Shown here in pieces: positions 8,201 to 16,815 of a DNA stretch of 64,000 nt. Source of the stretch: Marinoscillum furvescens DSM 4134 (GTDB lineage Bacteria > Bacteroidota > Bacteroidia > Cytophagales > Cyclobacteriaceae); contig NZ_QREG01000007.1 in the NCBI RefSeq assembly GCF_003386095.1, positions 1 through 64,000 of the forward strand, read 5' to 3'. Position 1 is the first letter of the stretch. Each line of letters begins with the position of its first letter. The position numbers and the translations under genes are program-made. Below the pieces are notes generated by a model. That model worked only from the letters and a program-made list of their open reading frames with translations. It was not told where the DNA came from and made no database searches.

Positions 8201-8644
8201 ATGGCATCAGAAAAATTAATTACAGAGCTCAATCAGCTGCTTAGTGATTTTCATATCTATTATCAAAACACCCGAGGTTTTCATTGGAACATTAAGGGGA
8301 AACGCTTCTTTGAACTGCATGCAAAGTTTGAAGAGCTATACACAGAAGCCCTTACCAATATAGACGACCTGGCAGAGCGAATCCTGACCATCAAAGGTCA
8401 GCCTCTTCACTCTTTTCAGGCATACCTGGAGACTTCCAAAATACAACCAGTGACTAATATGTCAGAAGATGACAAAATCGTGAAGTCATTGCTGGATCAG
8501 TTAGAAACACTGGTAGCTCAGGAGAATGTAGTGAAAGAGTTAGCCGCAGGTGAGGGCGACTCGGAAACTGAAGACATGATGATCGGTCTGATCAATGATC
8601 AGGAAAAGACCATGTGGATGTTTCGCTCCTGGTTGGGTCAATGA
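8201..8644 (+). CDS. dps: Dps family DNA-protection/ferritin-like protein
   Basis: A 147-residue mini-ferritin of the Dps family, which assembles as a dodecamer, oxidises Fe(II) with peroxide and shields DNA under starvation or oxidative stress. The intersubunit ferroxidase ligands are visible as H28 (RGFHWN), H40 (FELHAKF), D55 and E59 (NIDDLAERI); their spacing of 12, 15 and 4 is the canonical one. No lysine-rich DNA-binding tail is present, so DNA binding may be weak. It lies behind the methyltransferase gene, and its 3' end overlaps convergent asnB by 7 nt. Confidence 0.95.
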   Translation: MASEKLITELNQLLSDFHIYYQNTRGFHWNIKGKRFFELHAKFEELYTEALTNIDDLAERILTIKGQPLHSFQAYLETSKIQPVTNMSEDDKIVKSLLDQLETLVAQENVVKELAAGEGDSETEDMMIGLINDQEKTMWMFRSWLGQ

Positions 8645-10518
8645 TCGAAGTAGCGGTCATACCAACGCTGAAAAACATATAAAGCCCAGACGAGGCTATG
8701 AACATCGCCCGGATCCACGGAGTACATTTGCTGACGGATTCGGGCGATTTCTTTTATGTCAAATATCCCCTGAGCTTCTAAGCGCTCGTCATTAAATACG
8801 AGCCGGTCCAGCTCCTTCGCCAGCTCCTTCCGAAACCACTGTAGTAATGGGACTTCAAAGCCATGCTTACCTCTTTGATAAAGCTCTTTAGGTAATATTT
8901 CCCGAAACGCCTCTCTCAGAATGATTTTGCGTGCAGAGCTCGTAGCTTTTAGTGAGTCATCCATTGAAAAAGCCAGAGCCACCACCTCTGGGTCTAAAAA
9001 TGGTACCCGCACTTCCAGGCTGTTGGCCATGGACATACTGTCTACTTTGCGCAGCATATCCCCTTCTAGCACCATTTGAACGTCAAGAGCCAGCACTTCG
9101 GCAAGCGATCCAGATTGTATTTGGTCAATTATCGAAGACTTAAATGCGTCTGTGTTGGTTTTGTATTTCTGACGGATAAGTCTGTCTACCTGTTTTTGAG
9201 GTGTAAAGCTGGCTAGAAACCAGTAGCGCTCCTGTGGCGAAAGGTTTTTACCTCTGACAAAGCGATCGAGCTTCCTCACCGTATCCGATAGTGGACTGTT
9301 GCGAGACTTTGGCAACACCTTCCAGAAGGGAGCCAGAGTGCTCGCCAGATGTTCTTGTAGTCCTGGTGATTGCATGCGAATCCACGCAGCGTGTTTGTTG
9401 TATCCAGAAAACAGTTCGTCAGCACCATCCCCTGATAGGGCTACAGTTACATGTTGGCGAGTCTGCTGACTGAGAATACTTACCGGAAGTGCTGAGGAAT
9501 CGGCGAAAGGCTCGTCGAGGTAATCTACGGCAGCATCTACGCCCTGTAGTAAGTCATCATTGGTCAATGAAAAAACATGATGGTTCGTTCCATACTTTTT
9601 GGCTACTAGCTCCGCAAAGTGTGTCTCATCAAAATATGAGTTGTCTTTAAAGCCAATGCTGAAAGTTTCCAGTTGCTGGACGTGTTTGCTGGCCAGGGCT
9701 ACAATTATTGATGAATCAATGCCCCCACTCAAAAAGGCACCAAGCGGCACGTCAGCTACCAATCGACGGTTTACTGCGGCTTCCAGCGCGTCTTGTAGTT
9801 GCAACTTGGCTTTATCCAGATGTGTTATGGGAGAAGAAGTGCCCGCTGGGAGTTTATAGTAGCTTTGCTTCTGTATTGCTCCATCACTCACTTGCAGATA
9901 ATGCCCAGCTTCTAATTTTTGAACGCCCTCAAGTATAGACAATGGCGCTGGAATGTATGTTAGTTCAAAGTAGGTCCTGAGTGCTTCAAGGTTCAGTTTT
10001 TTTGGTACCCCAAAAGCGAGCAGTGCCTTTAGCTCAGAGCCAAATAAAAGTTTGTCTTCGTCTTTATAGTATAGTAGTGGTTTGATGCCATATCGGTCTC
10101 TGGCTACAAATAGCGAACGACTATCCCGATCATAGATGGCCAGAGCAAAAAAGCCATTCAGACGAGGGAGCATTTTTGCTCCCCATTGGATGTATGCATA
10201 AAGCAGTACTTCTGTATCACTTTCAGACCTGAAGGTATGCCCTAGAGAGGTTAGCTCTTTTTTGAGGGACAGAAAATTGTAGATTTCTCCATTGAAAACA
10301 ATCTGATACCTATTGCTGGCATCAGTCATGGGTTGGTTTCCCGCTGAGGAAGTGTCTATAATCGATAGTCTTCGGTGTCCCAGGCCTACCACCTCATCAA
10401 ACCAGGTGTTGTGCACATCAGGTCCACGCTTTTCCAGCTTTTTTGTGGCCTCTTCCAGATGCACGAGGTGCATTCGACCTACGGGATTAAAAGCGTAAAT
10501 TCCTGTGATTCCACACAT
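8638..10518 (-). CDS. asnB: asparagine synthase (glutamine-hydrolysing)
   Basis: Transfers amide nitrogen from glutamine to aspartate with ATP. The 626-residue protein begins with the processed nucleophile Cys2 (MCGITGIYAF), followed by a class II glutamine amidotransferase domain (about 2-210, with RGPD near 31 and NGEIYN near 77) and the synthetase domain with PP-loop LSGGIDSS at about 263-270. Long asnB homologues also occur in polysaccharide and exosortase gene clusters where they amidate other acids. No such cluster is here, so asparagine synthesis is the default reading. The start is fixed by the catalytic cysteine. Confidence 0.93.
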   Translation of the reverse strand: MCGITGIYAFNPVGRMHLVHLEEATKKLEKRGPDVHNTWFDEVVGLGHRRLSIIDTSSAGNQPMTDASNRYQIVFNGEIYNFLSLKKELTSLGHTFRSESDTEVLLYAYIQWGAKMLPRLNGFFALAIYDRDSRSLFVARDRYGIKPLLYYKDEDKLLFGSELKALLAFGVPKKLNLEALRTYFELTYIPAPLSILEGVQKLEAGHYLQVSDGAIQKQSYYKLPAGTSSPITHLDKAKLQLQDALEAAVNRRLVADVPLGAFLSGGIDSSIIVALASKHVQQLETFSIGFKDNSYFDETHFAELVAKKYGTNHHVFSLTNDDLLQGVDAAVDYLDEPFADSSALPVSILSQQTRQHVTVALSGDGADELFSGYNKHAAWIRMQSPGLQEHLASTLAPFWKVLPKSRNSPLSDTVRKLDRFVRGKNLSPQERYWFLASFTPQKQVDRLIRQKYKTNTDAFKSSIIDQIQSGSLAEVLALDVQMVLEGDMLRKVDSMSMANSLEVRVPFLDPEVVALAFSMDDSLKATSSARKIILREAFREILPKELYQRGKHGFEVPLLQWFRKELAKELDRLVFNDERLEAQGIFDIKEIARIRQQMYSVDPGDVHSLVWALYVFQRWYDRYFDH

Positions 10519-10532
10519 AAAAGTTGTTTGCG

Positions 10533-10631
10533 TTAAGAGCTCTTACGAACTTTCCTGTTTAAAATGTTGTCTAACGAGCTGGAGCCTAAAACCATCAGCA
10601 TATTGAGCGCTTTCGGCGGGTCAATAATCAT
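10533..10631 (-). CDS. possible 32-residue micro-protein
   Basis: A short frame on the minus strand upstream of asnB starts with ATG at 10631 and ends with TAA at 10533. It encodes 32 residues: hydrophobic MIIDPPKALNMLMVLGSSSL, then a basic end NRKVRKSS. Composition is protein-like (hydrophobic helix followed by Lys/Arg), and the frame ends 15 nt before the asnB start codon, where a leader peptide might sit. There is no homology evidence and no clear promoter or ribosome-binding site. It may equally be chance in a 166-nt intergenic region. Confidence 0.25.
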   Translation of the reverse strand: MIIDPPKALNMLMVLGSSSLDNILNRKVRKSS

Positions 10632-10684
10632 GCGATTCTTCAGGCCCGTTAAATTTATGGACTAAAGGCAGAAATTAAACTTAA

Positions 10685-11161
10685 ATGAGCACTACTTTTT
10701 GGAAAGCAATTAGCGTCTTAGCTATATGTGTGCTGGTGATGCTGCAATCTCAGGCGCAGAGCAAGCGTAAAAAACGGATGATACAACGTGTAGTGTCCGA
10801 AGCACAGTCATACCTGGGGGCGCCCTACCAATACGGAGGTATGTCCAGGGCGGGAATCGATTGTTCGGGGCTGATGTACAAGTGCTATCAGTCTATAGAC
10901 GTTAAACTCCCACGTACAGCCAAAGCACAAAGTAAGACAGGGCGTAAGAAAAACTGGGACAATGTACGCGAGGGAGATATTGTGTTTTTTAAGTTCAGAA
11001 AAAAGGGAGAAAAGTGGTTTCATAGTGGCATCATTACCTATGCGCATCGTGGGGAGATTCGGTTTATTCATTCATCTACCAGTAGAGGGGTGATAGAGTC
11101 TGATCTGAATGCGGAGTACTACAGAGACAATGTCAAGCGTTTTCGGAGGGTCATCAGATAG
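10685..11161 (+). CDS. NlpC/P60 family peptidoglycan hydrolase
   Basis: A 158-residue exported cysteine peptidase, probably cutting peptide stems of peptidoglycan (gamma-D-Glu-diamino acid bond in most relatives). An N-terminal signal segment (ISVLAICVLVMLQSQA) is followed directly by one NlpC/P60 domain with no SH3 or LysM targeting domain. The catalytic set is visible: Cys60 in GIDCSGLMYKCY, His113 in WFHSGII and His129 in FIHSSTSRGV. Such minimal versions are common in Bacteroidota. It stands alone between divergent asnB and tRNA-Ala. Confidence 0.92.
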   Translation: MSTTFWKAISVLAICVLVMLQSQAQSKRKKRMIQRVVSEAQSYLGAPYQYGGMSRAGIDCSGLMYKCYQSIDVKLPRTAKAQSKTGRKKNWDNVREGDIVFFKFRKKGEKWFHSGIITYAHRGEIRFIHSSTSRGVIESDLNAEYYRDNVKRFRRVIR

Positions 11162-11231
11162 ATTCGAAGACAAAAACGAAGATCATAAGTTGGAGAATGT
11201 GAATTTTAATATAAATTCGCACACTCTAGAT

Positions 11232-11305
11232 GGGGCATTAGCTCAGCTGGCTAGAGCACCACGCTGGCAGCGTGGGGGTCATCGGTTCGAATCCGATATG
11301 CTCCA
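11232..11305 (+). tRNA. tRNA-Ala (anticodon GGC)
   Basis: A 74-nt cloverleaf: acceptor GGGGCAT/ATGCTCC, D-arm GCTC...GAGC, anticodon stem CCACG/CGTGG with loop CTGGCAG (anticodon GGC, reading GCC and GCU), T-arm ATCGG-TTCGAAT-CCGAT, discriminator A. CCA is not encoded. A terminator follows at once, then a fragment of the same tRNA at 11355-11387. Confidence 0.95.
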
Positions 11306-11308
11306 CAA

Positions 11309-11342
11309 AAGGTCATTCATGAAAAATGGGTGGCCTTTTTTT
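11309..11342 (+). terminator. intrinsic terminator of tRNA-Ala
   Basis: Stem AAGGTCA/TGGCCTT (one G-U pair) is followed by a run of seven T ending at 11342. It starts four bases after the tRNA 3' end. Confidence 0.7.
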
Positions 11343-11354
11343 GTTTAAAGCTCT

Positions 11355-11387
11355 ACCACGCTGGCAGCGTGGGGTCATTGGTCGAAC
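11355..11387 (+). pseudogene. tRNA-Ala fragment (anticodon arm to T-arm)
   Basis: Bases 11355-11387 repeat the anticodon arm and variable region of the tRNA-Ala just upstream (ACCACGCTGGCAGCGTGGGG, then a diverged T-arm start). D-arm, acceptor and the T-arm 3' strand are missing, so it cannot be a tRNA. The remaining stretch 11388-11588 has no gene; it holds the upstream region of the transporter. Confidence 0.7.
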
Positions 11388-11555
11388 AGCTAATTGTGGA
11401 CGGCTAGTTGCGAACGGCATGTCCCAAAGCATGATCTCGCAGAGGCTGTCGAAACTTCAGGCTTTCAGCTTTTCGTTTTTTGATTTCACATTTTTTCTCA
11501 AAGGCTTTTCAGCCGTTGAATTTTCTTTTATCCGATTATTTAAACGATTAAGCAT

Positions 11556-11563
11556 TATATTTA
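11556..11563 (+). promoter_or_regulatory. candidate -7 box of the sugar transporter
   Basis: TATATTTA differs from TAnnTTTG by the last base and lies 25 nt before the ATG at 11589, the usual distance in this window. Confidence 0.35.
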
Positions 11564-11588
11564 GCGATCATTAAACATTCATTTCGAT

Positions 11589-12593
11589 ATGTACATTGTC
11601 TCTAATTATGCACTAGCGGTAGGTCTTTGTGTGATTACTATGTTGTGCTGGGGGTCATGGGCCAACACTCAAAAGCTGGCCTCCAAATCTTGGGCTTTCC
11701 AGCTGTTTTATTGGGATTATGCCATTGGTATTGTGCTGCTGACTTTGTTGTTTGGTTTTACCCTGGGGTCCCATGGAGAGTTGGGTAGAGGATTTTTAGA
11801 GGATTTGCAGCAAGCGAAGTTTGGTTCGCTCAGGTCAGCATTTTTAGGTGGAGTGATCTTTAATTTGGCCAATATACTCATCGTCATAGCAATAGACCTG
11901 GCTGGCATGGCAATCGCCTTTCCAGTGGGTATCGGAATAGCTCTGGTGCAGGGAGTGGTCATTAACTATTTCGCTTCGCCTGTAGGGAAGCCTGTATGGT
12001 TGTTTTCGGGTGTGTTTTTGGTGGCAGTAGCTATCGTGCTGGATGCCTTGGCATATGGGAAGATGTCGCGCAAAACTGCACAAACCACCAGAGTGAAAGG
12101 GCTATTGTTCTCACTCATAGGAGGGGTGCTGATGGGGTTCTTTTATCGGTTTGTAGCGGATGCCATGGCGATCGATTTTGCTGCTCCGGCTACCGGCCTT
12201 CTTACACCCTATTCGGCATTATTTATCTTCTCCTTAGGTGTGTTGGTGAGCAATGCATTGTTCAACACCTGGGCCATGTACTTCTCTCCCACCGGAAAGC
12301 ACACCACCTACACTCAGTATTTCAAACAGGGAAGTCTTCGGTTGCATTTGATCGGTATTTCCGGAGGTGTGATATGGGCTATCGGTATGTCGCTGAGTAT
12401 TTTGGCTTCCGGTCAGGCGGGATACGCCATTTCCTATGGGCTCGGACAGGGGGCTACATTGGTGGCAGCCATCTGGGGAGTATTCGTTTGGAAGGAGTTT
12501 AAGGGGGCCAACCGACAGGTAAGGCAGATGCTCGCATTGATGTTTCTATGTTTTTTAGCAGGCTTGTTTTTAATTATCATTTCCAGGTTTTGA
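11589..12593 (+). CDS. GRP/RhaT-type sugar permease (DMT superfamily)
   Basis: A 334-residue inner-membrane protein with about ten hydrophobic helices and few charged loops. The N-terminal CWGSWANTQKLA and the repeated glycine-rich helices resemble the glucose/ribose porter (GRP) and L-rhamnose transporter families, which import sugar with H+ or Na+. Ribokinase follows 45 nt downstream, so ribose or a related pentose is the likely substrate (inference). The hairpin at 12597-12625 separates the two genes. The first Met is supported by an upstream -7-like element and by a hydrophobic helix beginning at residue 5. Confidence 0.85.
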   Translation: MYIVSNYALAVGLCVITMLCWGSWANTQKLASKSWAFQLFYWDYAIGIVLLTLLFGFTLGSHGELGRGFLEDLQQAKFGSLRSAFLGGVIFNLANILIVIAIDLAGMAIAFPVGIGIALVQGVVINYFASPVGKPVWLFSGVFLVAVAIVLDALAYGKMSRKTAQTTRVKGLLFSLIGGVLMGFFYRFVADAMAIDFAAPATGLLTPYSALFIFSLGVLVSNALFNTWAMYFSPTGKHTTYTQYFKQGSLRLHLIGISGGVIWAIGMSLSILASGQAGYAISYGLGQGATLVAAIWGVFVWKEFKGANRQVRQMLALMFLCFLAGLFLIIISRF

Positions 12594-12596
12594 CGG

Positions 12597-12625
12597 CATG
12601 CCCTTCGTGGGCATGGTCTTTTTTT
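12597..12625 (+). terminator. terminator between transporter and ribokinase genes
   Basis: CATGCCC/GGGCATG encloses TTCGT and is followed by GTC and seven T. It sits 3 nt after the transporter stop and 12 nt before the rbsK ATG, so it would reduce read-through into rbsK unless termination is regulated. Confidence 0.75.
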
Positions 12626-12637
12626 AATCCATAAATT

Positions 12638-13534
12638 ATGAAGAAAATCGTTGTAGTAGGGAGTACCAATACTGATCTGGTATGCCGGGCTGAAAGGCTG
12701 CCTTTACCAGGAGAAACCGTGTTCGGAAACAATTTCCAACAGATTCATGGCGGTAAAGGGGCCAATCAGGCGGTAGCAGTGGCCAGAGCAGGAGGCAAGC
12801 CCGTGTTTATCACCAGTGTCGGGTCAGATGGCTTTGGTGAAGCTGCCCTGGAAAATTTATCAAACGAGGGTATGCCTACGCAGTACGTGTCAAAAGTGCA
12901 AGATTGTGCATCGGGTATTGCGGTAATTACTGTAGACGATAACAACGGTGAAAATGCAATTTTGGTGATACCCGGAGCAAATGACCACCTTAGCCCGCAG
13001 CACATAGATGCAGCTAAAAAGGAGTTTGAAGATTCGGACTTTGCACTCGTCCAACTGGAAGTGCCACAAGAAACCGTGCTACATACCCTGAAACTGGCCA
13101 AATCCTGTGGGTGTACCACCATTCTGAACCCAGCACCGGCAGCACAATTGCCTCGCGAGCTCCTACAGCTGGTAGATATCATTACTCCTAATGAAACCGA
13201 AGCAGCTACACTAGCCGGTAAGTTACAGTCGTCTGACTTCAAACAAATGGCGCATATGTTGCTATCAGATGTACAGCACGCGGTGGTGATTACCCTGGGC
13301 GCTCGGGGTGTGTGGTATGCCACCAAAAGTGGTGAGGAAGGAAGCATACCAGCCATATCTGTACAACCAATTGACACTACAGCTGCAGGAGATGTTTTCA
13401 ATGGGTACCTGGTGGCTGCACTAGCAAGGGGATTACCACTAAAGTCTGCCCTGCAAGCAGCTACAAAGGCGGCCACCAAATCTGTGCTAAAAGAAGGAGC
13501 CCAGCCGTCCATTCCATGGGCTGACGAGGTGTAG
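12638..13534 (+). CDS. rbsK: ribokinase
   Basis: PfkB-family kinase of 298 residues that phosphorylates D-ribose at O5 so that it enters the pentose phosphate pathway. Visible: the N-terminal VVVGSTNTDLVCRAERLP, the substrate loop GGKGANQAVAVARAGG (38-53), and the anion-hole signature DTTAAGDVFNGYL (246-258) with the catalytic base Asp252; the usual DTTGAGD has Ala in place of its first Gly. The transporter just upstream fits ribose uptake followed by phosphorylation. No own promoter was recognised in the 12 nt after the terminator. Confidence 0.93.
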   Translation: MKKIVVVGSTNTDLVCRAERLPLPGETVFGNNFQQIHGGKGANQAVAVARAGGKPVFITSVGSDGFGEAALENLSNEGMPTQYVSKVQDCASGIAVITVDDNNGENAILVIPGANDHLSPQHIDAAKKEFEDSDFALVQLEVPQETVLHTLKLAKSCGCTTILNPAPAAQLPRELLQLVDIITPNETEAATLAGKLQSSDFKQMAHMLLSDVQHAVVITLGARGVWYATKSGEEGSIPAISVQPIDTTAAGDVFNGYLVAALARGLPLKSALQAATKAATKSVLKEGAQPSIPWADEV

Positions 13535-13624
13535 GTATCATAGCTCTTGAGGAGATAGTTGGGGGATATTTCAGGTCATTCGAGGGGGTAAATAATGTTA
13601 GAAGGAGACTGGATTTTGATTAAA

Positions 13625-13637
13625 CGTAATTATTACG
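13625..13637. promoter_or_regulatory. 13-bp palindrome upstream of sulfatase
   Basis: CGTAATTATTACG is a perfect inverted repeat around a central T, 50 nt before the sulfatase start. It could be an operator, but no matching second site or regulator gene is seen in the window. Confidence 0.3.
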
Positions 13638-13687
13638 GATATTTCCATTTTAGTTTAAATTCTGAACCTCTAATATAAGTCACATTA

Positions 13688-15247
13688 ATGAATAGTTTGT
13701 ATTTTCGATTGCTATCGTTAGCATTAATTGTCAGTTGCATTCAGATGTGGAGCTGCGCTCCTTCTCCGAAAAAAGAGCAAGCAGATAACCGCCGCCCCAA
13801 CGTTGTGATCATCTATCTTGACGATCTGGGATATGGAGATGTAAGTGCCTATGGTGCTACCGAAATCAACACACCCAATATGGACCGGCTGATCAATGGA
13901 GGTGTGAAATTTACTCAAGGATATGCCTCTTCGGCTACTTGTACTCCTAGTAGATATGCATTGCTCACAGGTGTGTATCCATGGAAAAACAAAGACGCCA
14001 AAATACTTCCGGGAACTGCTCCGTTGGTCATAGATACTGCACAGCTTACGATCGCGAGCATGCTCAAAAGCGAAGGCTACCACACAGGTATTGTAGGGAA
14101 GTGGCATCTGGGGCTCGGTAGTGGAAATGTTGATTGGAATCAGCGCGTTTCTCCTGGTCCGAATGAAGTAGGGTTTGATCATGCACACATACTGGCAGCT
14201 ACTCAGGATCGAGTACCTACCGTTTATATTGAAAATGGACATGTAGTAGGTTTAGACCCTAATGACCCTATTGAGGTCAACTACCGAAAAAACTTTGAAG
14301 GGGAGCCTACCGGTAAAGACAATCCTGAGCTTGTAGAAATGAAATGGCACCATGGACACAACAATAGCATCGTGAACGGCATACCGCGGATTGGCTATAT
14401 GAAAGGTGGTGAAGCTGCCAAATGGAGTGATATAGATATGGCTGATCACTTTTTGGCTGAAGCTCAGTCCTATGTTAAAGCTCACAAAGAGGAGCCCTTT
14501 TTTCTCTATTACGCATTACAGCAACCTCATGTGCCGCGTACGCCTCACCCGAGGTTTGTTGGTAGCTCAGGTATGGGGCCTAGAGGAGATGTCATACTGG
14601 AGGCCGATTGGATGATCGGAGAGTTTCTAAAAACGCTCGAAGAAGAAGGGCTCATCGAAAACACTTTGATTGTACTGTCTAGTGACAATGGCCCAGTTTT
14701 AAACGATGGCTACTATGACGAAGCTGTAGAGAAGCTTGGTGACCACACACCGTGGGGCCCACTAAGAGGTGGTAAGTACAGTCTGTTCGAAGCAGGTACT
14801 CGTGTGCCATTTGCCACGTATTGGCAGGGGACTATCCAGCCTACTGTGTCAGACGCCCTGGTTTGTCAGATGGATTTGCTTTCGTCCATTGCAGCACTGG
14901 TGGGCAGCGAAAAGAGAGCACCAGATAGCAAAGAGCTCTTGGAAGTGTTTTTGGGTAAAAGTGAAGCCGGTAGAGAACAATTGGTATTGGAGGCCACCTC
15001 CAGGACTGCTTTCCGTCAAGGTGACTGGGTGATGATACCGCCATACAAAGGACCAGCTGTAAATAAACAAGTGAACATCGAACTGGGGAATTCGGACGAG
15101 TATCAGTTGTACAATCTCAAGTCTGATATAGGTCAGCAGAAAAATCTTGCAGATTCGGAGCCGGAGAGACTTGCTGCGATGCTTGCAGATTTTAATAAAA
15201 TCAGAGGAAATGCGCTGGAAGGCGTACAGCAACTAGAGTTGAAATAA
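13688..15247 (+). CDS. lipoprotein sulfatase (arylsulfatase family, Cys type)
   Basis: Alkaline-phosphatase-superfamily hydrolase that removes sulfate esters, in marine Bacteroidota often from algal or animal polysaccharides. The 519 residues begin with a lipoprotein signal ending MWSC (Cys23). Catalytic parts are visible: metal-binding LDDLGYGD (about 44-51), the formylglycine signature CTPSR (Cys85), GKWHLG, and a DNG motif in LSSDNGPVLNDG. The Cys-type site needs a formylglycine-generating enzyme, which is not in this window. No SusC/SusD pair or glycoside hydrolase adjoins it, so the substrate cannot be guessed. A strong terminator follows. Confidence 0.93.
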   Translation: MNSLYFRLLSLALIVSCIQMWSCAPSPKKEQADNRRPNVVIIYLDDLGYGDVSAYGATEINTPNMDRLINGGVKFTQGYASSATCTPSRYALLTGVYPWKNKDAKILPGTAPLVIDTAQLTIASMLKSEGYHTGIVGKWHLGLGSGNVDWNQRVSPGPNEVGFDHAHILAATQDRVPTVYIENGHVVGLDPNDPIEVNYRKNFEGEPTGKDNPELVEMKWHHGHNNSIVNGIPRIGYMKGGEAAKWSDIDMADHFLAEAQSYVKAHKEEPFFLYYALQQPHVPRTPHPRFVGSSGMGPRGDVILEADWMIGEFLKTLEEEGLIENTLIVLSSDNGPVLNDGYYDEAVEKLGDHTPWGPLRGGKYSLFEAGTRVPFATYWQGTIQPTVSDALVCQMDLLSSIAALVGSEKRAPDSKELLEVFLGKSEAGREQLVLEATSRTAFRQGDWVMIPPYKGPAVNKQVNIELGNSDEYQLYNLKSDIGQQKNLADSEPERLAAMLADFNKIRGNALEGVQQLELK

Positions 15248-15276
15248 TCGATAAAAAGTATCAGGTATTACTGTAG

Positions 15277-15328
15277 ATGGCTTTTGCAATTCAGATGTTC
15301 TTCTGAAGTGCAAAAGCCATTTTTTTTG
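15277..15328 (+). terminator. strong intrinsic terminator after sulfatase
   Basis: A 12-bp stem (ATGGCTTTTGCA/TGCAAAAGCCAT) contains an inner TTCAGA/TCTGAA stem and is followed by seven to eight T. Confidence 0.9.
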
Positions 15329-15387
15329 GGTGTTAAGGTTTATTTGTCTCCTTTCCAAAACAAGCAATCTCTTTCTGCTACGTTTAC

Positions 15388-15395
15388 TATATTTG
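15388..15395 (+). promoter_or_regulatory. -7 box of the ricT-gldH region
   Basis: TATATTTG matches TAnnTTTG and lies 28 nt before the ricT ATG at 15424. Confidence 0.6.
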
Positions 15396-15423
15396 GTAAT
15401 TAAACCTATAAATAACTTGATCC

Positions 15424-16698
15424 ATGGGATGTGCATCGTGTAGTACGGTGAAAGGTGAAGATGGACAGGCTGCTGGATGCAAAAATAATGGCGGCTGTAG
15501 CACTGGTGGGTGTAACAAAATGAATGTTTTCGATTGGTTGTCAAACATGGACGCCCCAATCGAAAGCACCTATGATATACTAGAGGTTCGTTTTAAAAAC
15601 GGGCGTAAGGAGTTTTTTCGCAATGTAGATGGGCTACAGCTCACTACTGGAGATGCCGTGGTGGTAGACGTACCCAACGGGCATCACATTGGTCATGTAT
15701 CTCTCCAGGGAGAGCTTGTTCGTCTTCAGATGAAAAAGCGTGGCGTGAAGGACAACAATGAGGTGAAGAAAATTTACCGAATAGCGTCTCAGCGCGATCT
15801 GGATAAATATCGAGACGTGAAAAAGCGTGAAATGCCTACGCTGTATAGAACCCGCCAGATCATCGATGACCTTAAGCTGGAAATGAAACTCACTGACGTA
15901 GAGTTTCAAGCTGACAATACTAAAGCTACTTTTTATTACTCTGCTGAAGAACGAGTAGACTTTCGAGAGTTGATTAAGCTCCTCGCTTCAGAGTTTAAGA
16001 TACGTGTGGAAATGCGCCAAATCAGTTTGCGACAGGAAGCAGGCAGGTTGGGAGGCATTGGGTCTTGCGGGCGAGAGCTCTGCTGTTCCACCTGGTTGGG
16101 AGATTTTAAGTCTGTGAGCACACAGGCGGCTCGCTACCAAAACCTATCCCTCAACCCCAGTAAGCTTTCGGGGCAATGTGGCAGGCTAAAATGCTGCCTC
16201 AATTATGAGCTGGATACCTATATGGAAGCGCTTAAAGACATTCCTCAGGTACAGAAGCCACTGGAGACCGAAAGGGGCCGGGCCAAGCTACAAAAAACAG
16301 ATATTTTCAGGAAGATCATGTGGTTTGGCTATGATGATGAAAACACCTGGTATCCGCTAGAGGTAGAGCGCGTCAATGAGATACTGGAGATGAACCGTAA
16401 TGGGAAAAAACCTGTGACTCTGGCTGAAGACACTGTGGAGGAACCAATAGATGATGGAGGGCTCAACAGTGACCTGGTAGCGATGGACCGCAAGTTCAAC
16501 AAAGGCAAAAAGCGGAAGTCTAAAAACAAACGGAATAAGAAACGGAACTTCAGTAACAAGAATGCCACGAATAAAGGAACCTCAAATAAGAATAACCCGA
16601 ATAAAGGCACTTCCAACAAGGACAGTGGAAATGTGAAAAAACATAATAAAAACAAAAACCGGGGCAAACGTCCCAATAATCAACAAAAGAAGTCGTAG
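15424..16698 (+). CDS. ricT: PSP1 domain regulatory iron-sulfur protein (RicT/YaaT homologue)
   Basis: Homologue of Bacillus RicT (YaaT), part of the Ric complex that carries [4Fe-4S] clusters and affects RNase Y-dependent mRNA maturation. The role in Bacteroidota is not established. Of 424 residues, about 40-290 form the PSP1 core with the two conserved cysteine clusters GSCGRELCCSTW and GQCGRLKCCLNYE. Two additions stand out: an N-terminal 32 residues with five cysteines (positions 3, 6, 19, 25, 30) and glycines, and a C-terminal tail of about 65 residues made almost only of Lys, Asn, Ser, Gly and Arg, which should be disordered and could bind RNA. gldH follows 117 nt downstream. Confidence 0.88.
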   Translation: MGCASCSTVKGEDGQAAGCKNNGGCSTGGCNKMNVFDWLSNMDAPIESTYDILEVRFKNGRKEFFRNVDGLQLTTGDAVVVDVPNGHHIGHVSLQGELVRLQMKKRGVKDNNEVKKIYRIASQRDLDKYRDVKKREMPTLYRTRQIIDDLKLEMKLTDVEFQADNTKATFYYSAEERVDFRELIKLLASEFKIRVEMRQISLRQEAGRLGGIGSCGRELCCSTWLGDFKSVSTQAARYQNLSLNPSKLSGQCGRLKCCLNYELDTYMEALKDIPQVQKPLETERGRAKLQKTDIFRKIMWFGYDDENTWYPLEVERVNEILEMNRNGKKPVTLAEDTVEEPIDDGGLNSDLVAMDRKFNKGKKRKSKNKRNKKRNFSNKNATNKGTSNKNNPNKGTSNKDSGNVKKHNKNKNRGKRPNNQQKKS

Positions 16699-16815
16699 GA
16701 ATACATATAGGGAAATCTACGATTTCTTAGATCCGCGTTTTTATGGGGCATCATTGACGGTTAGTTCACTATAGCTGATATGAGTATCCCTTTAATTAAT
16801 TATAGAAAGTAAGCT

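Noticed and set aside
12766-13512. 248-residue frame opposite to rbsK
   Set aside because: rbsK has complete family motifs on the plus strand; the opposite frame is low-complexity Ser/Ala/Cys with no recognisable domain.
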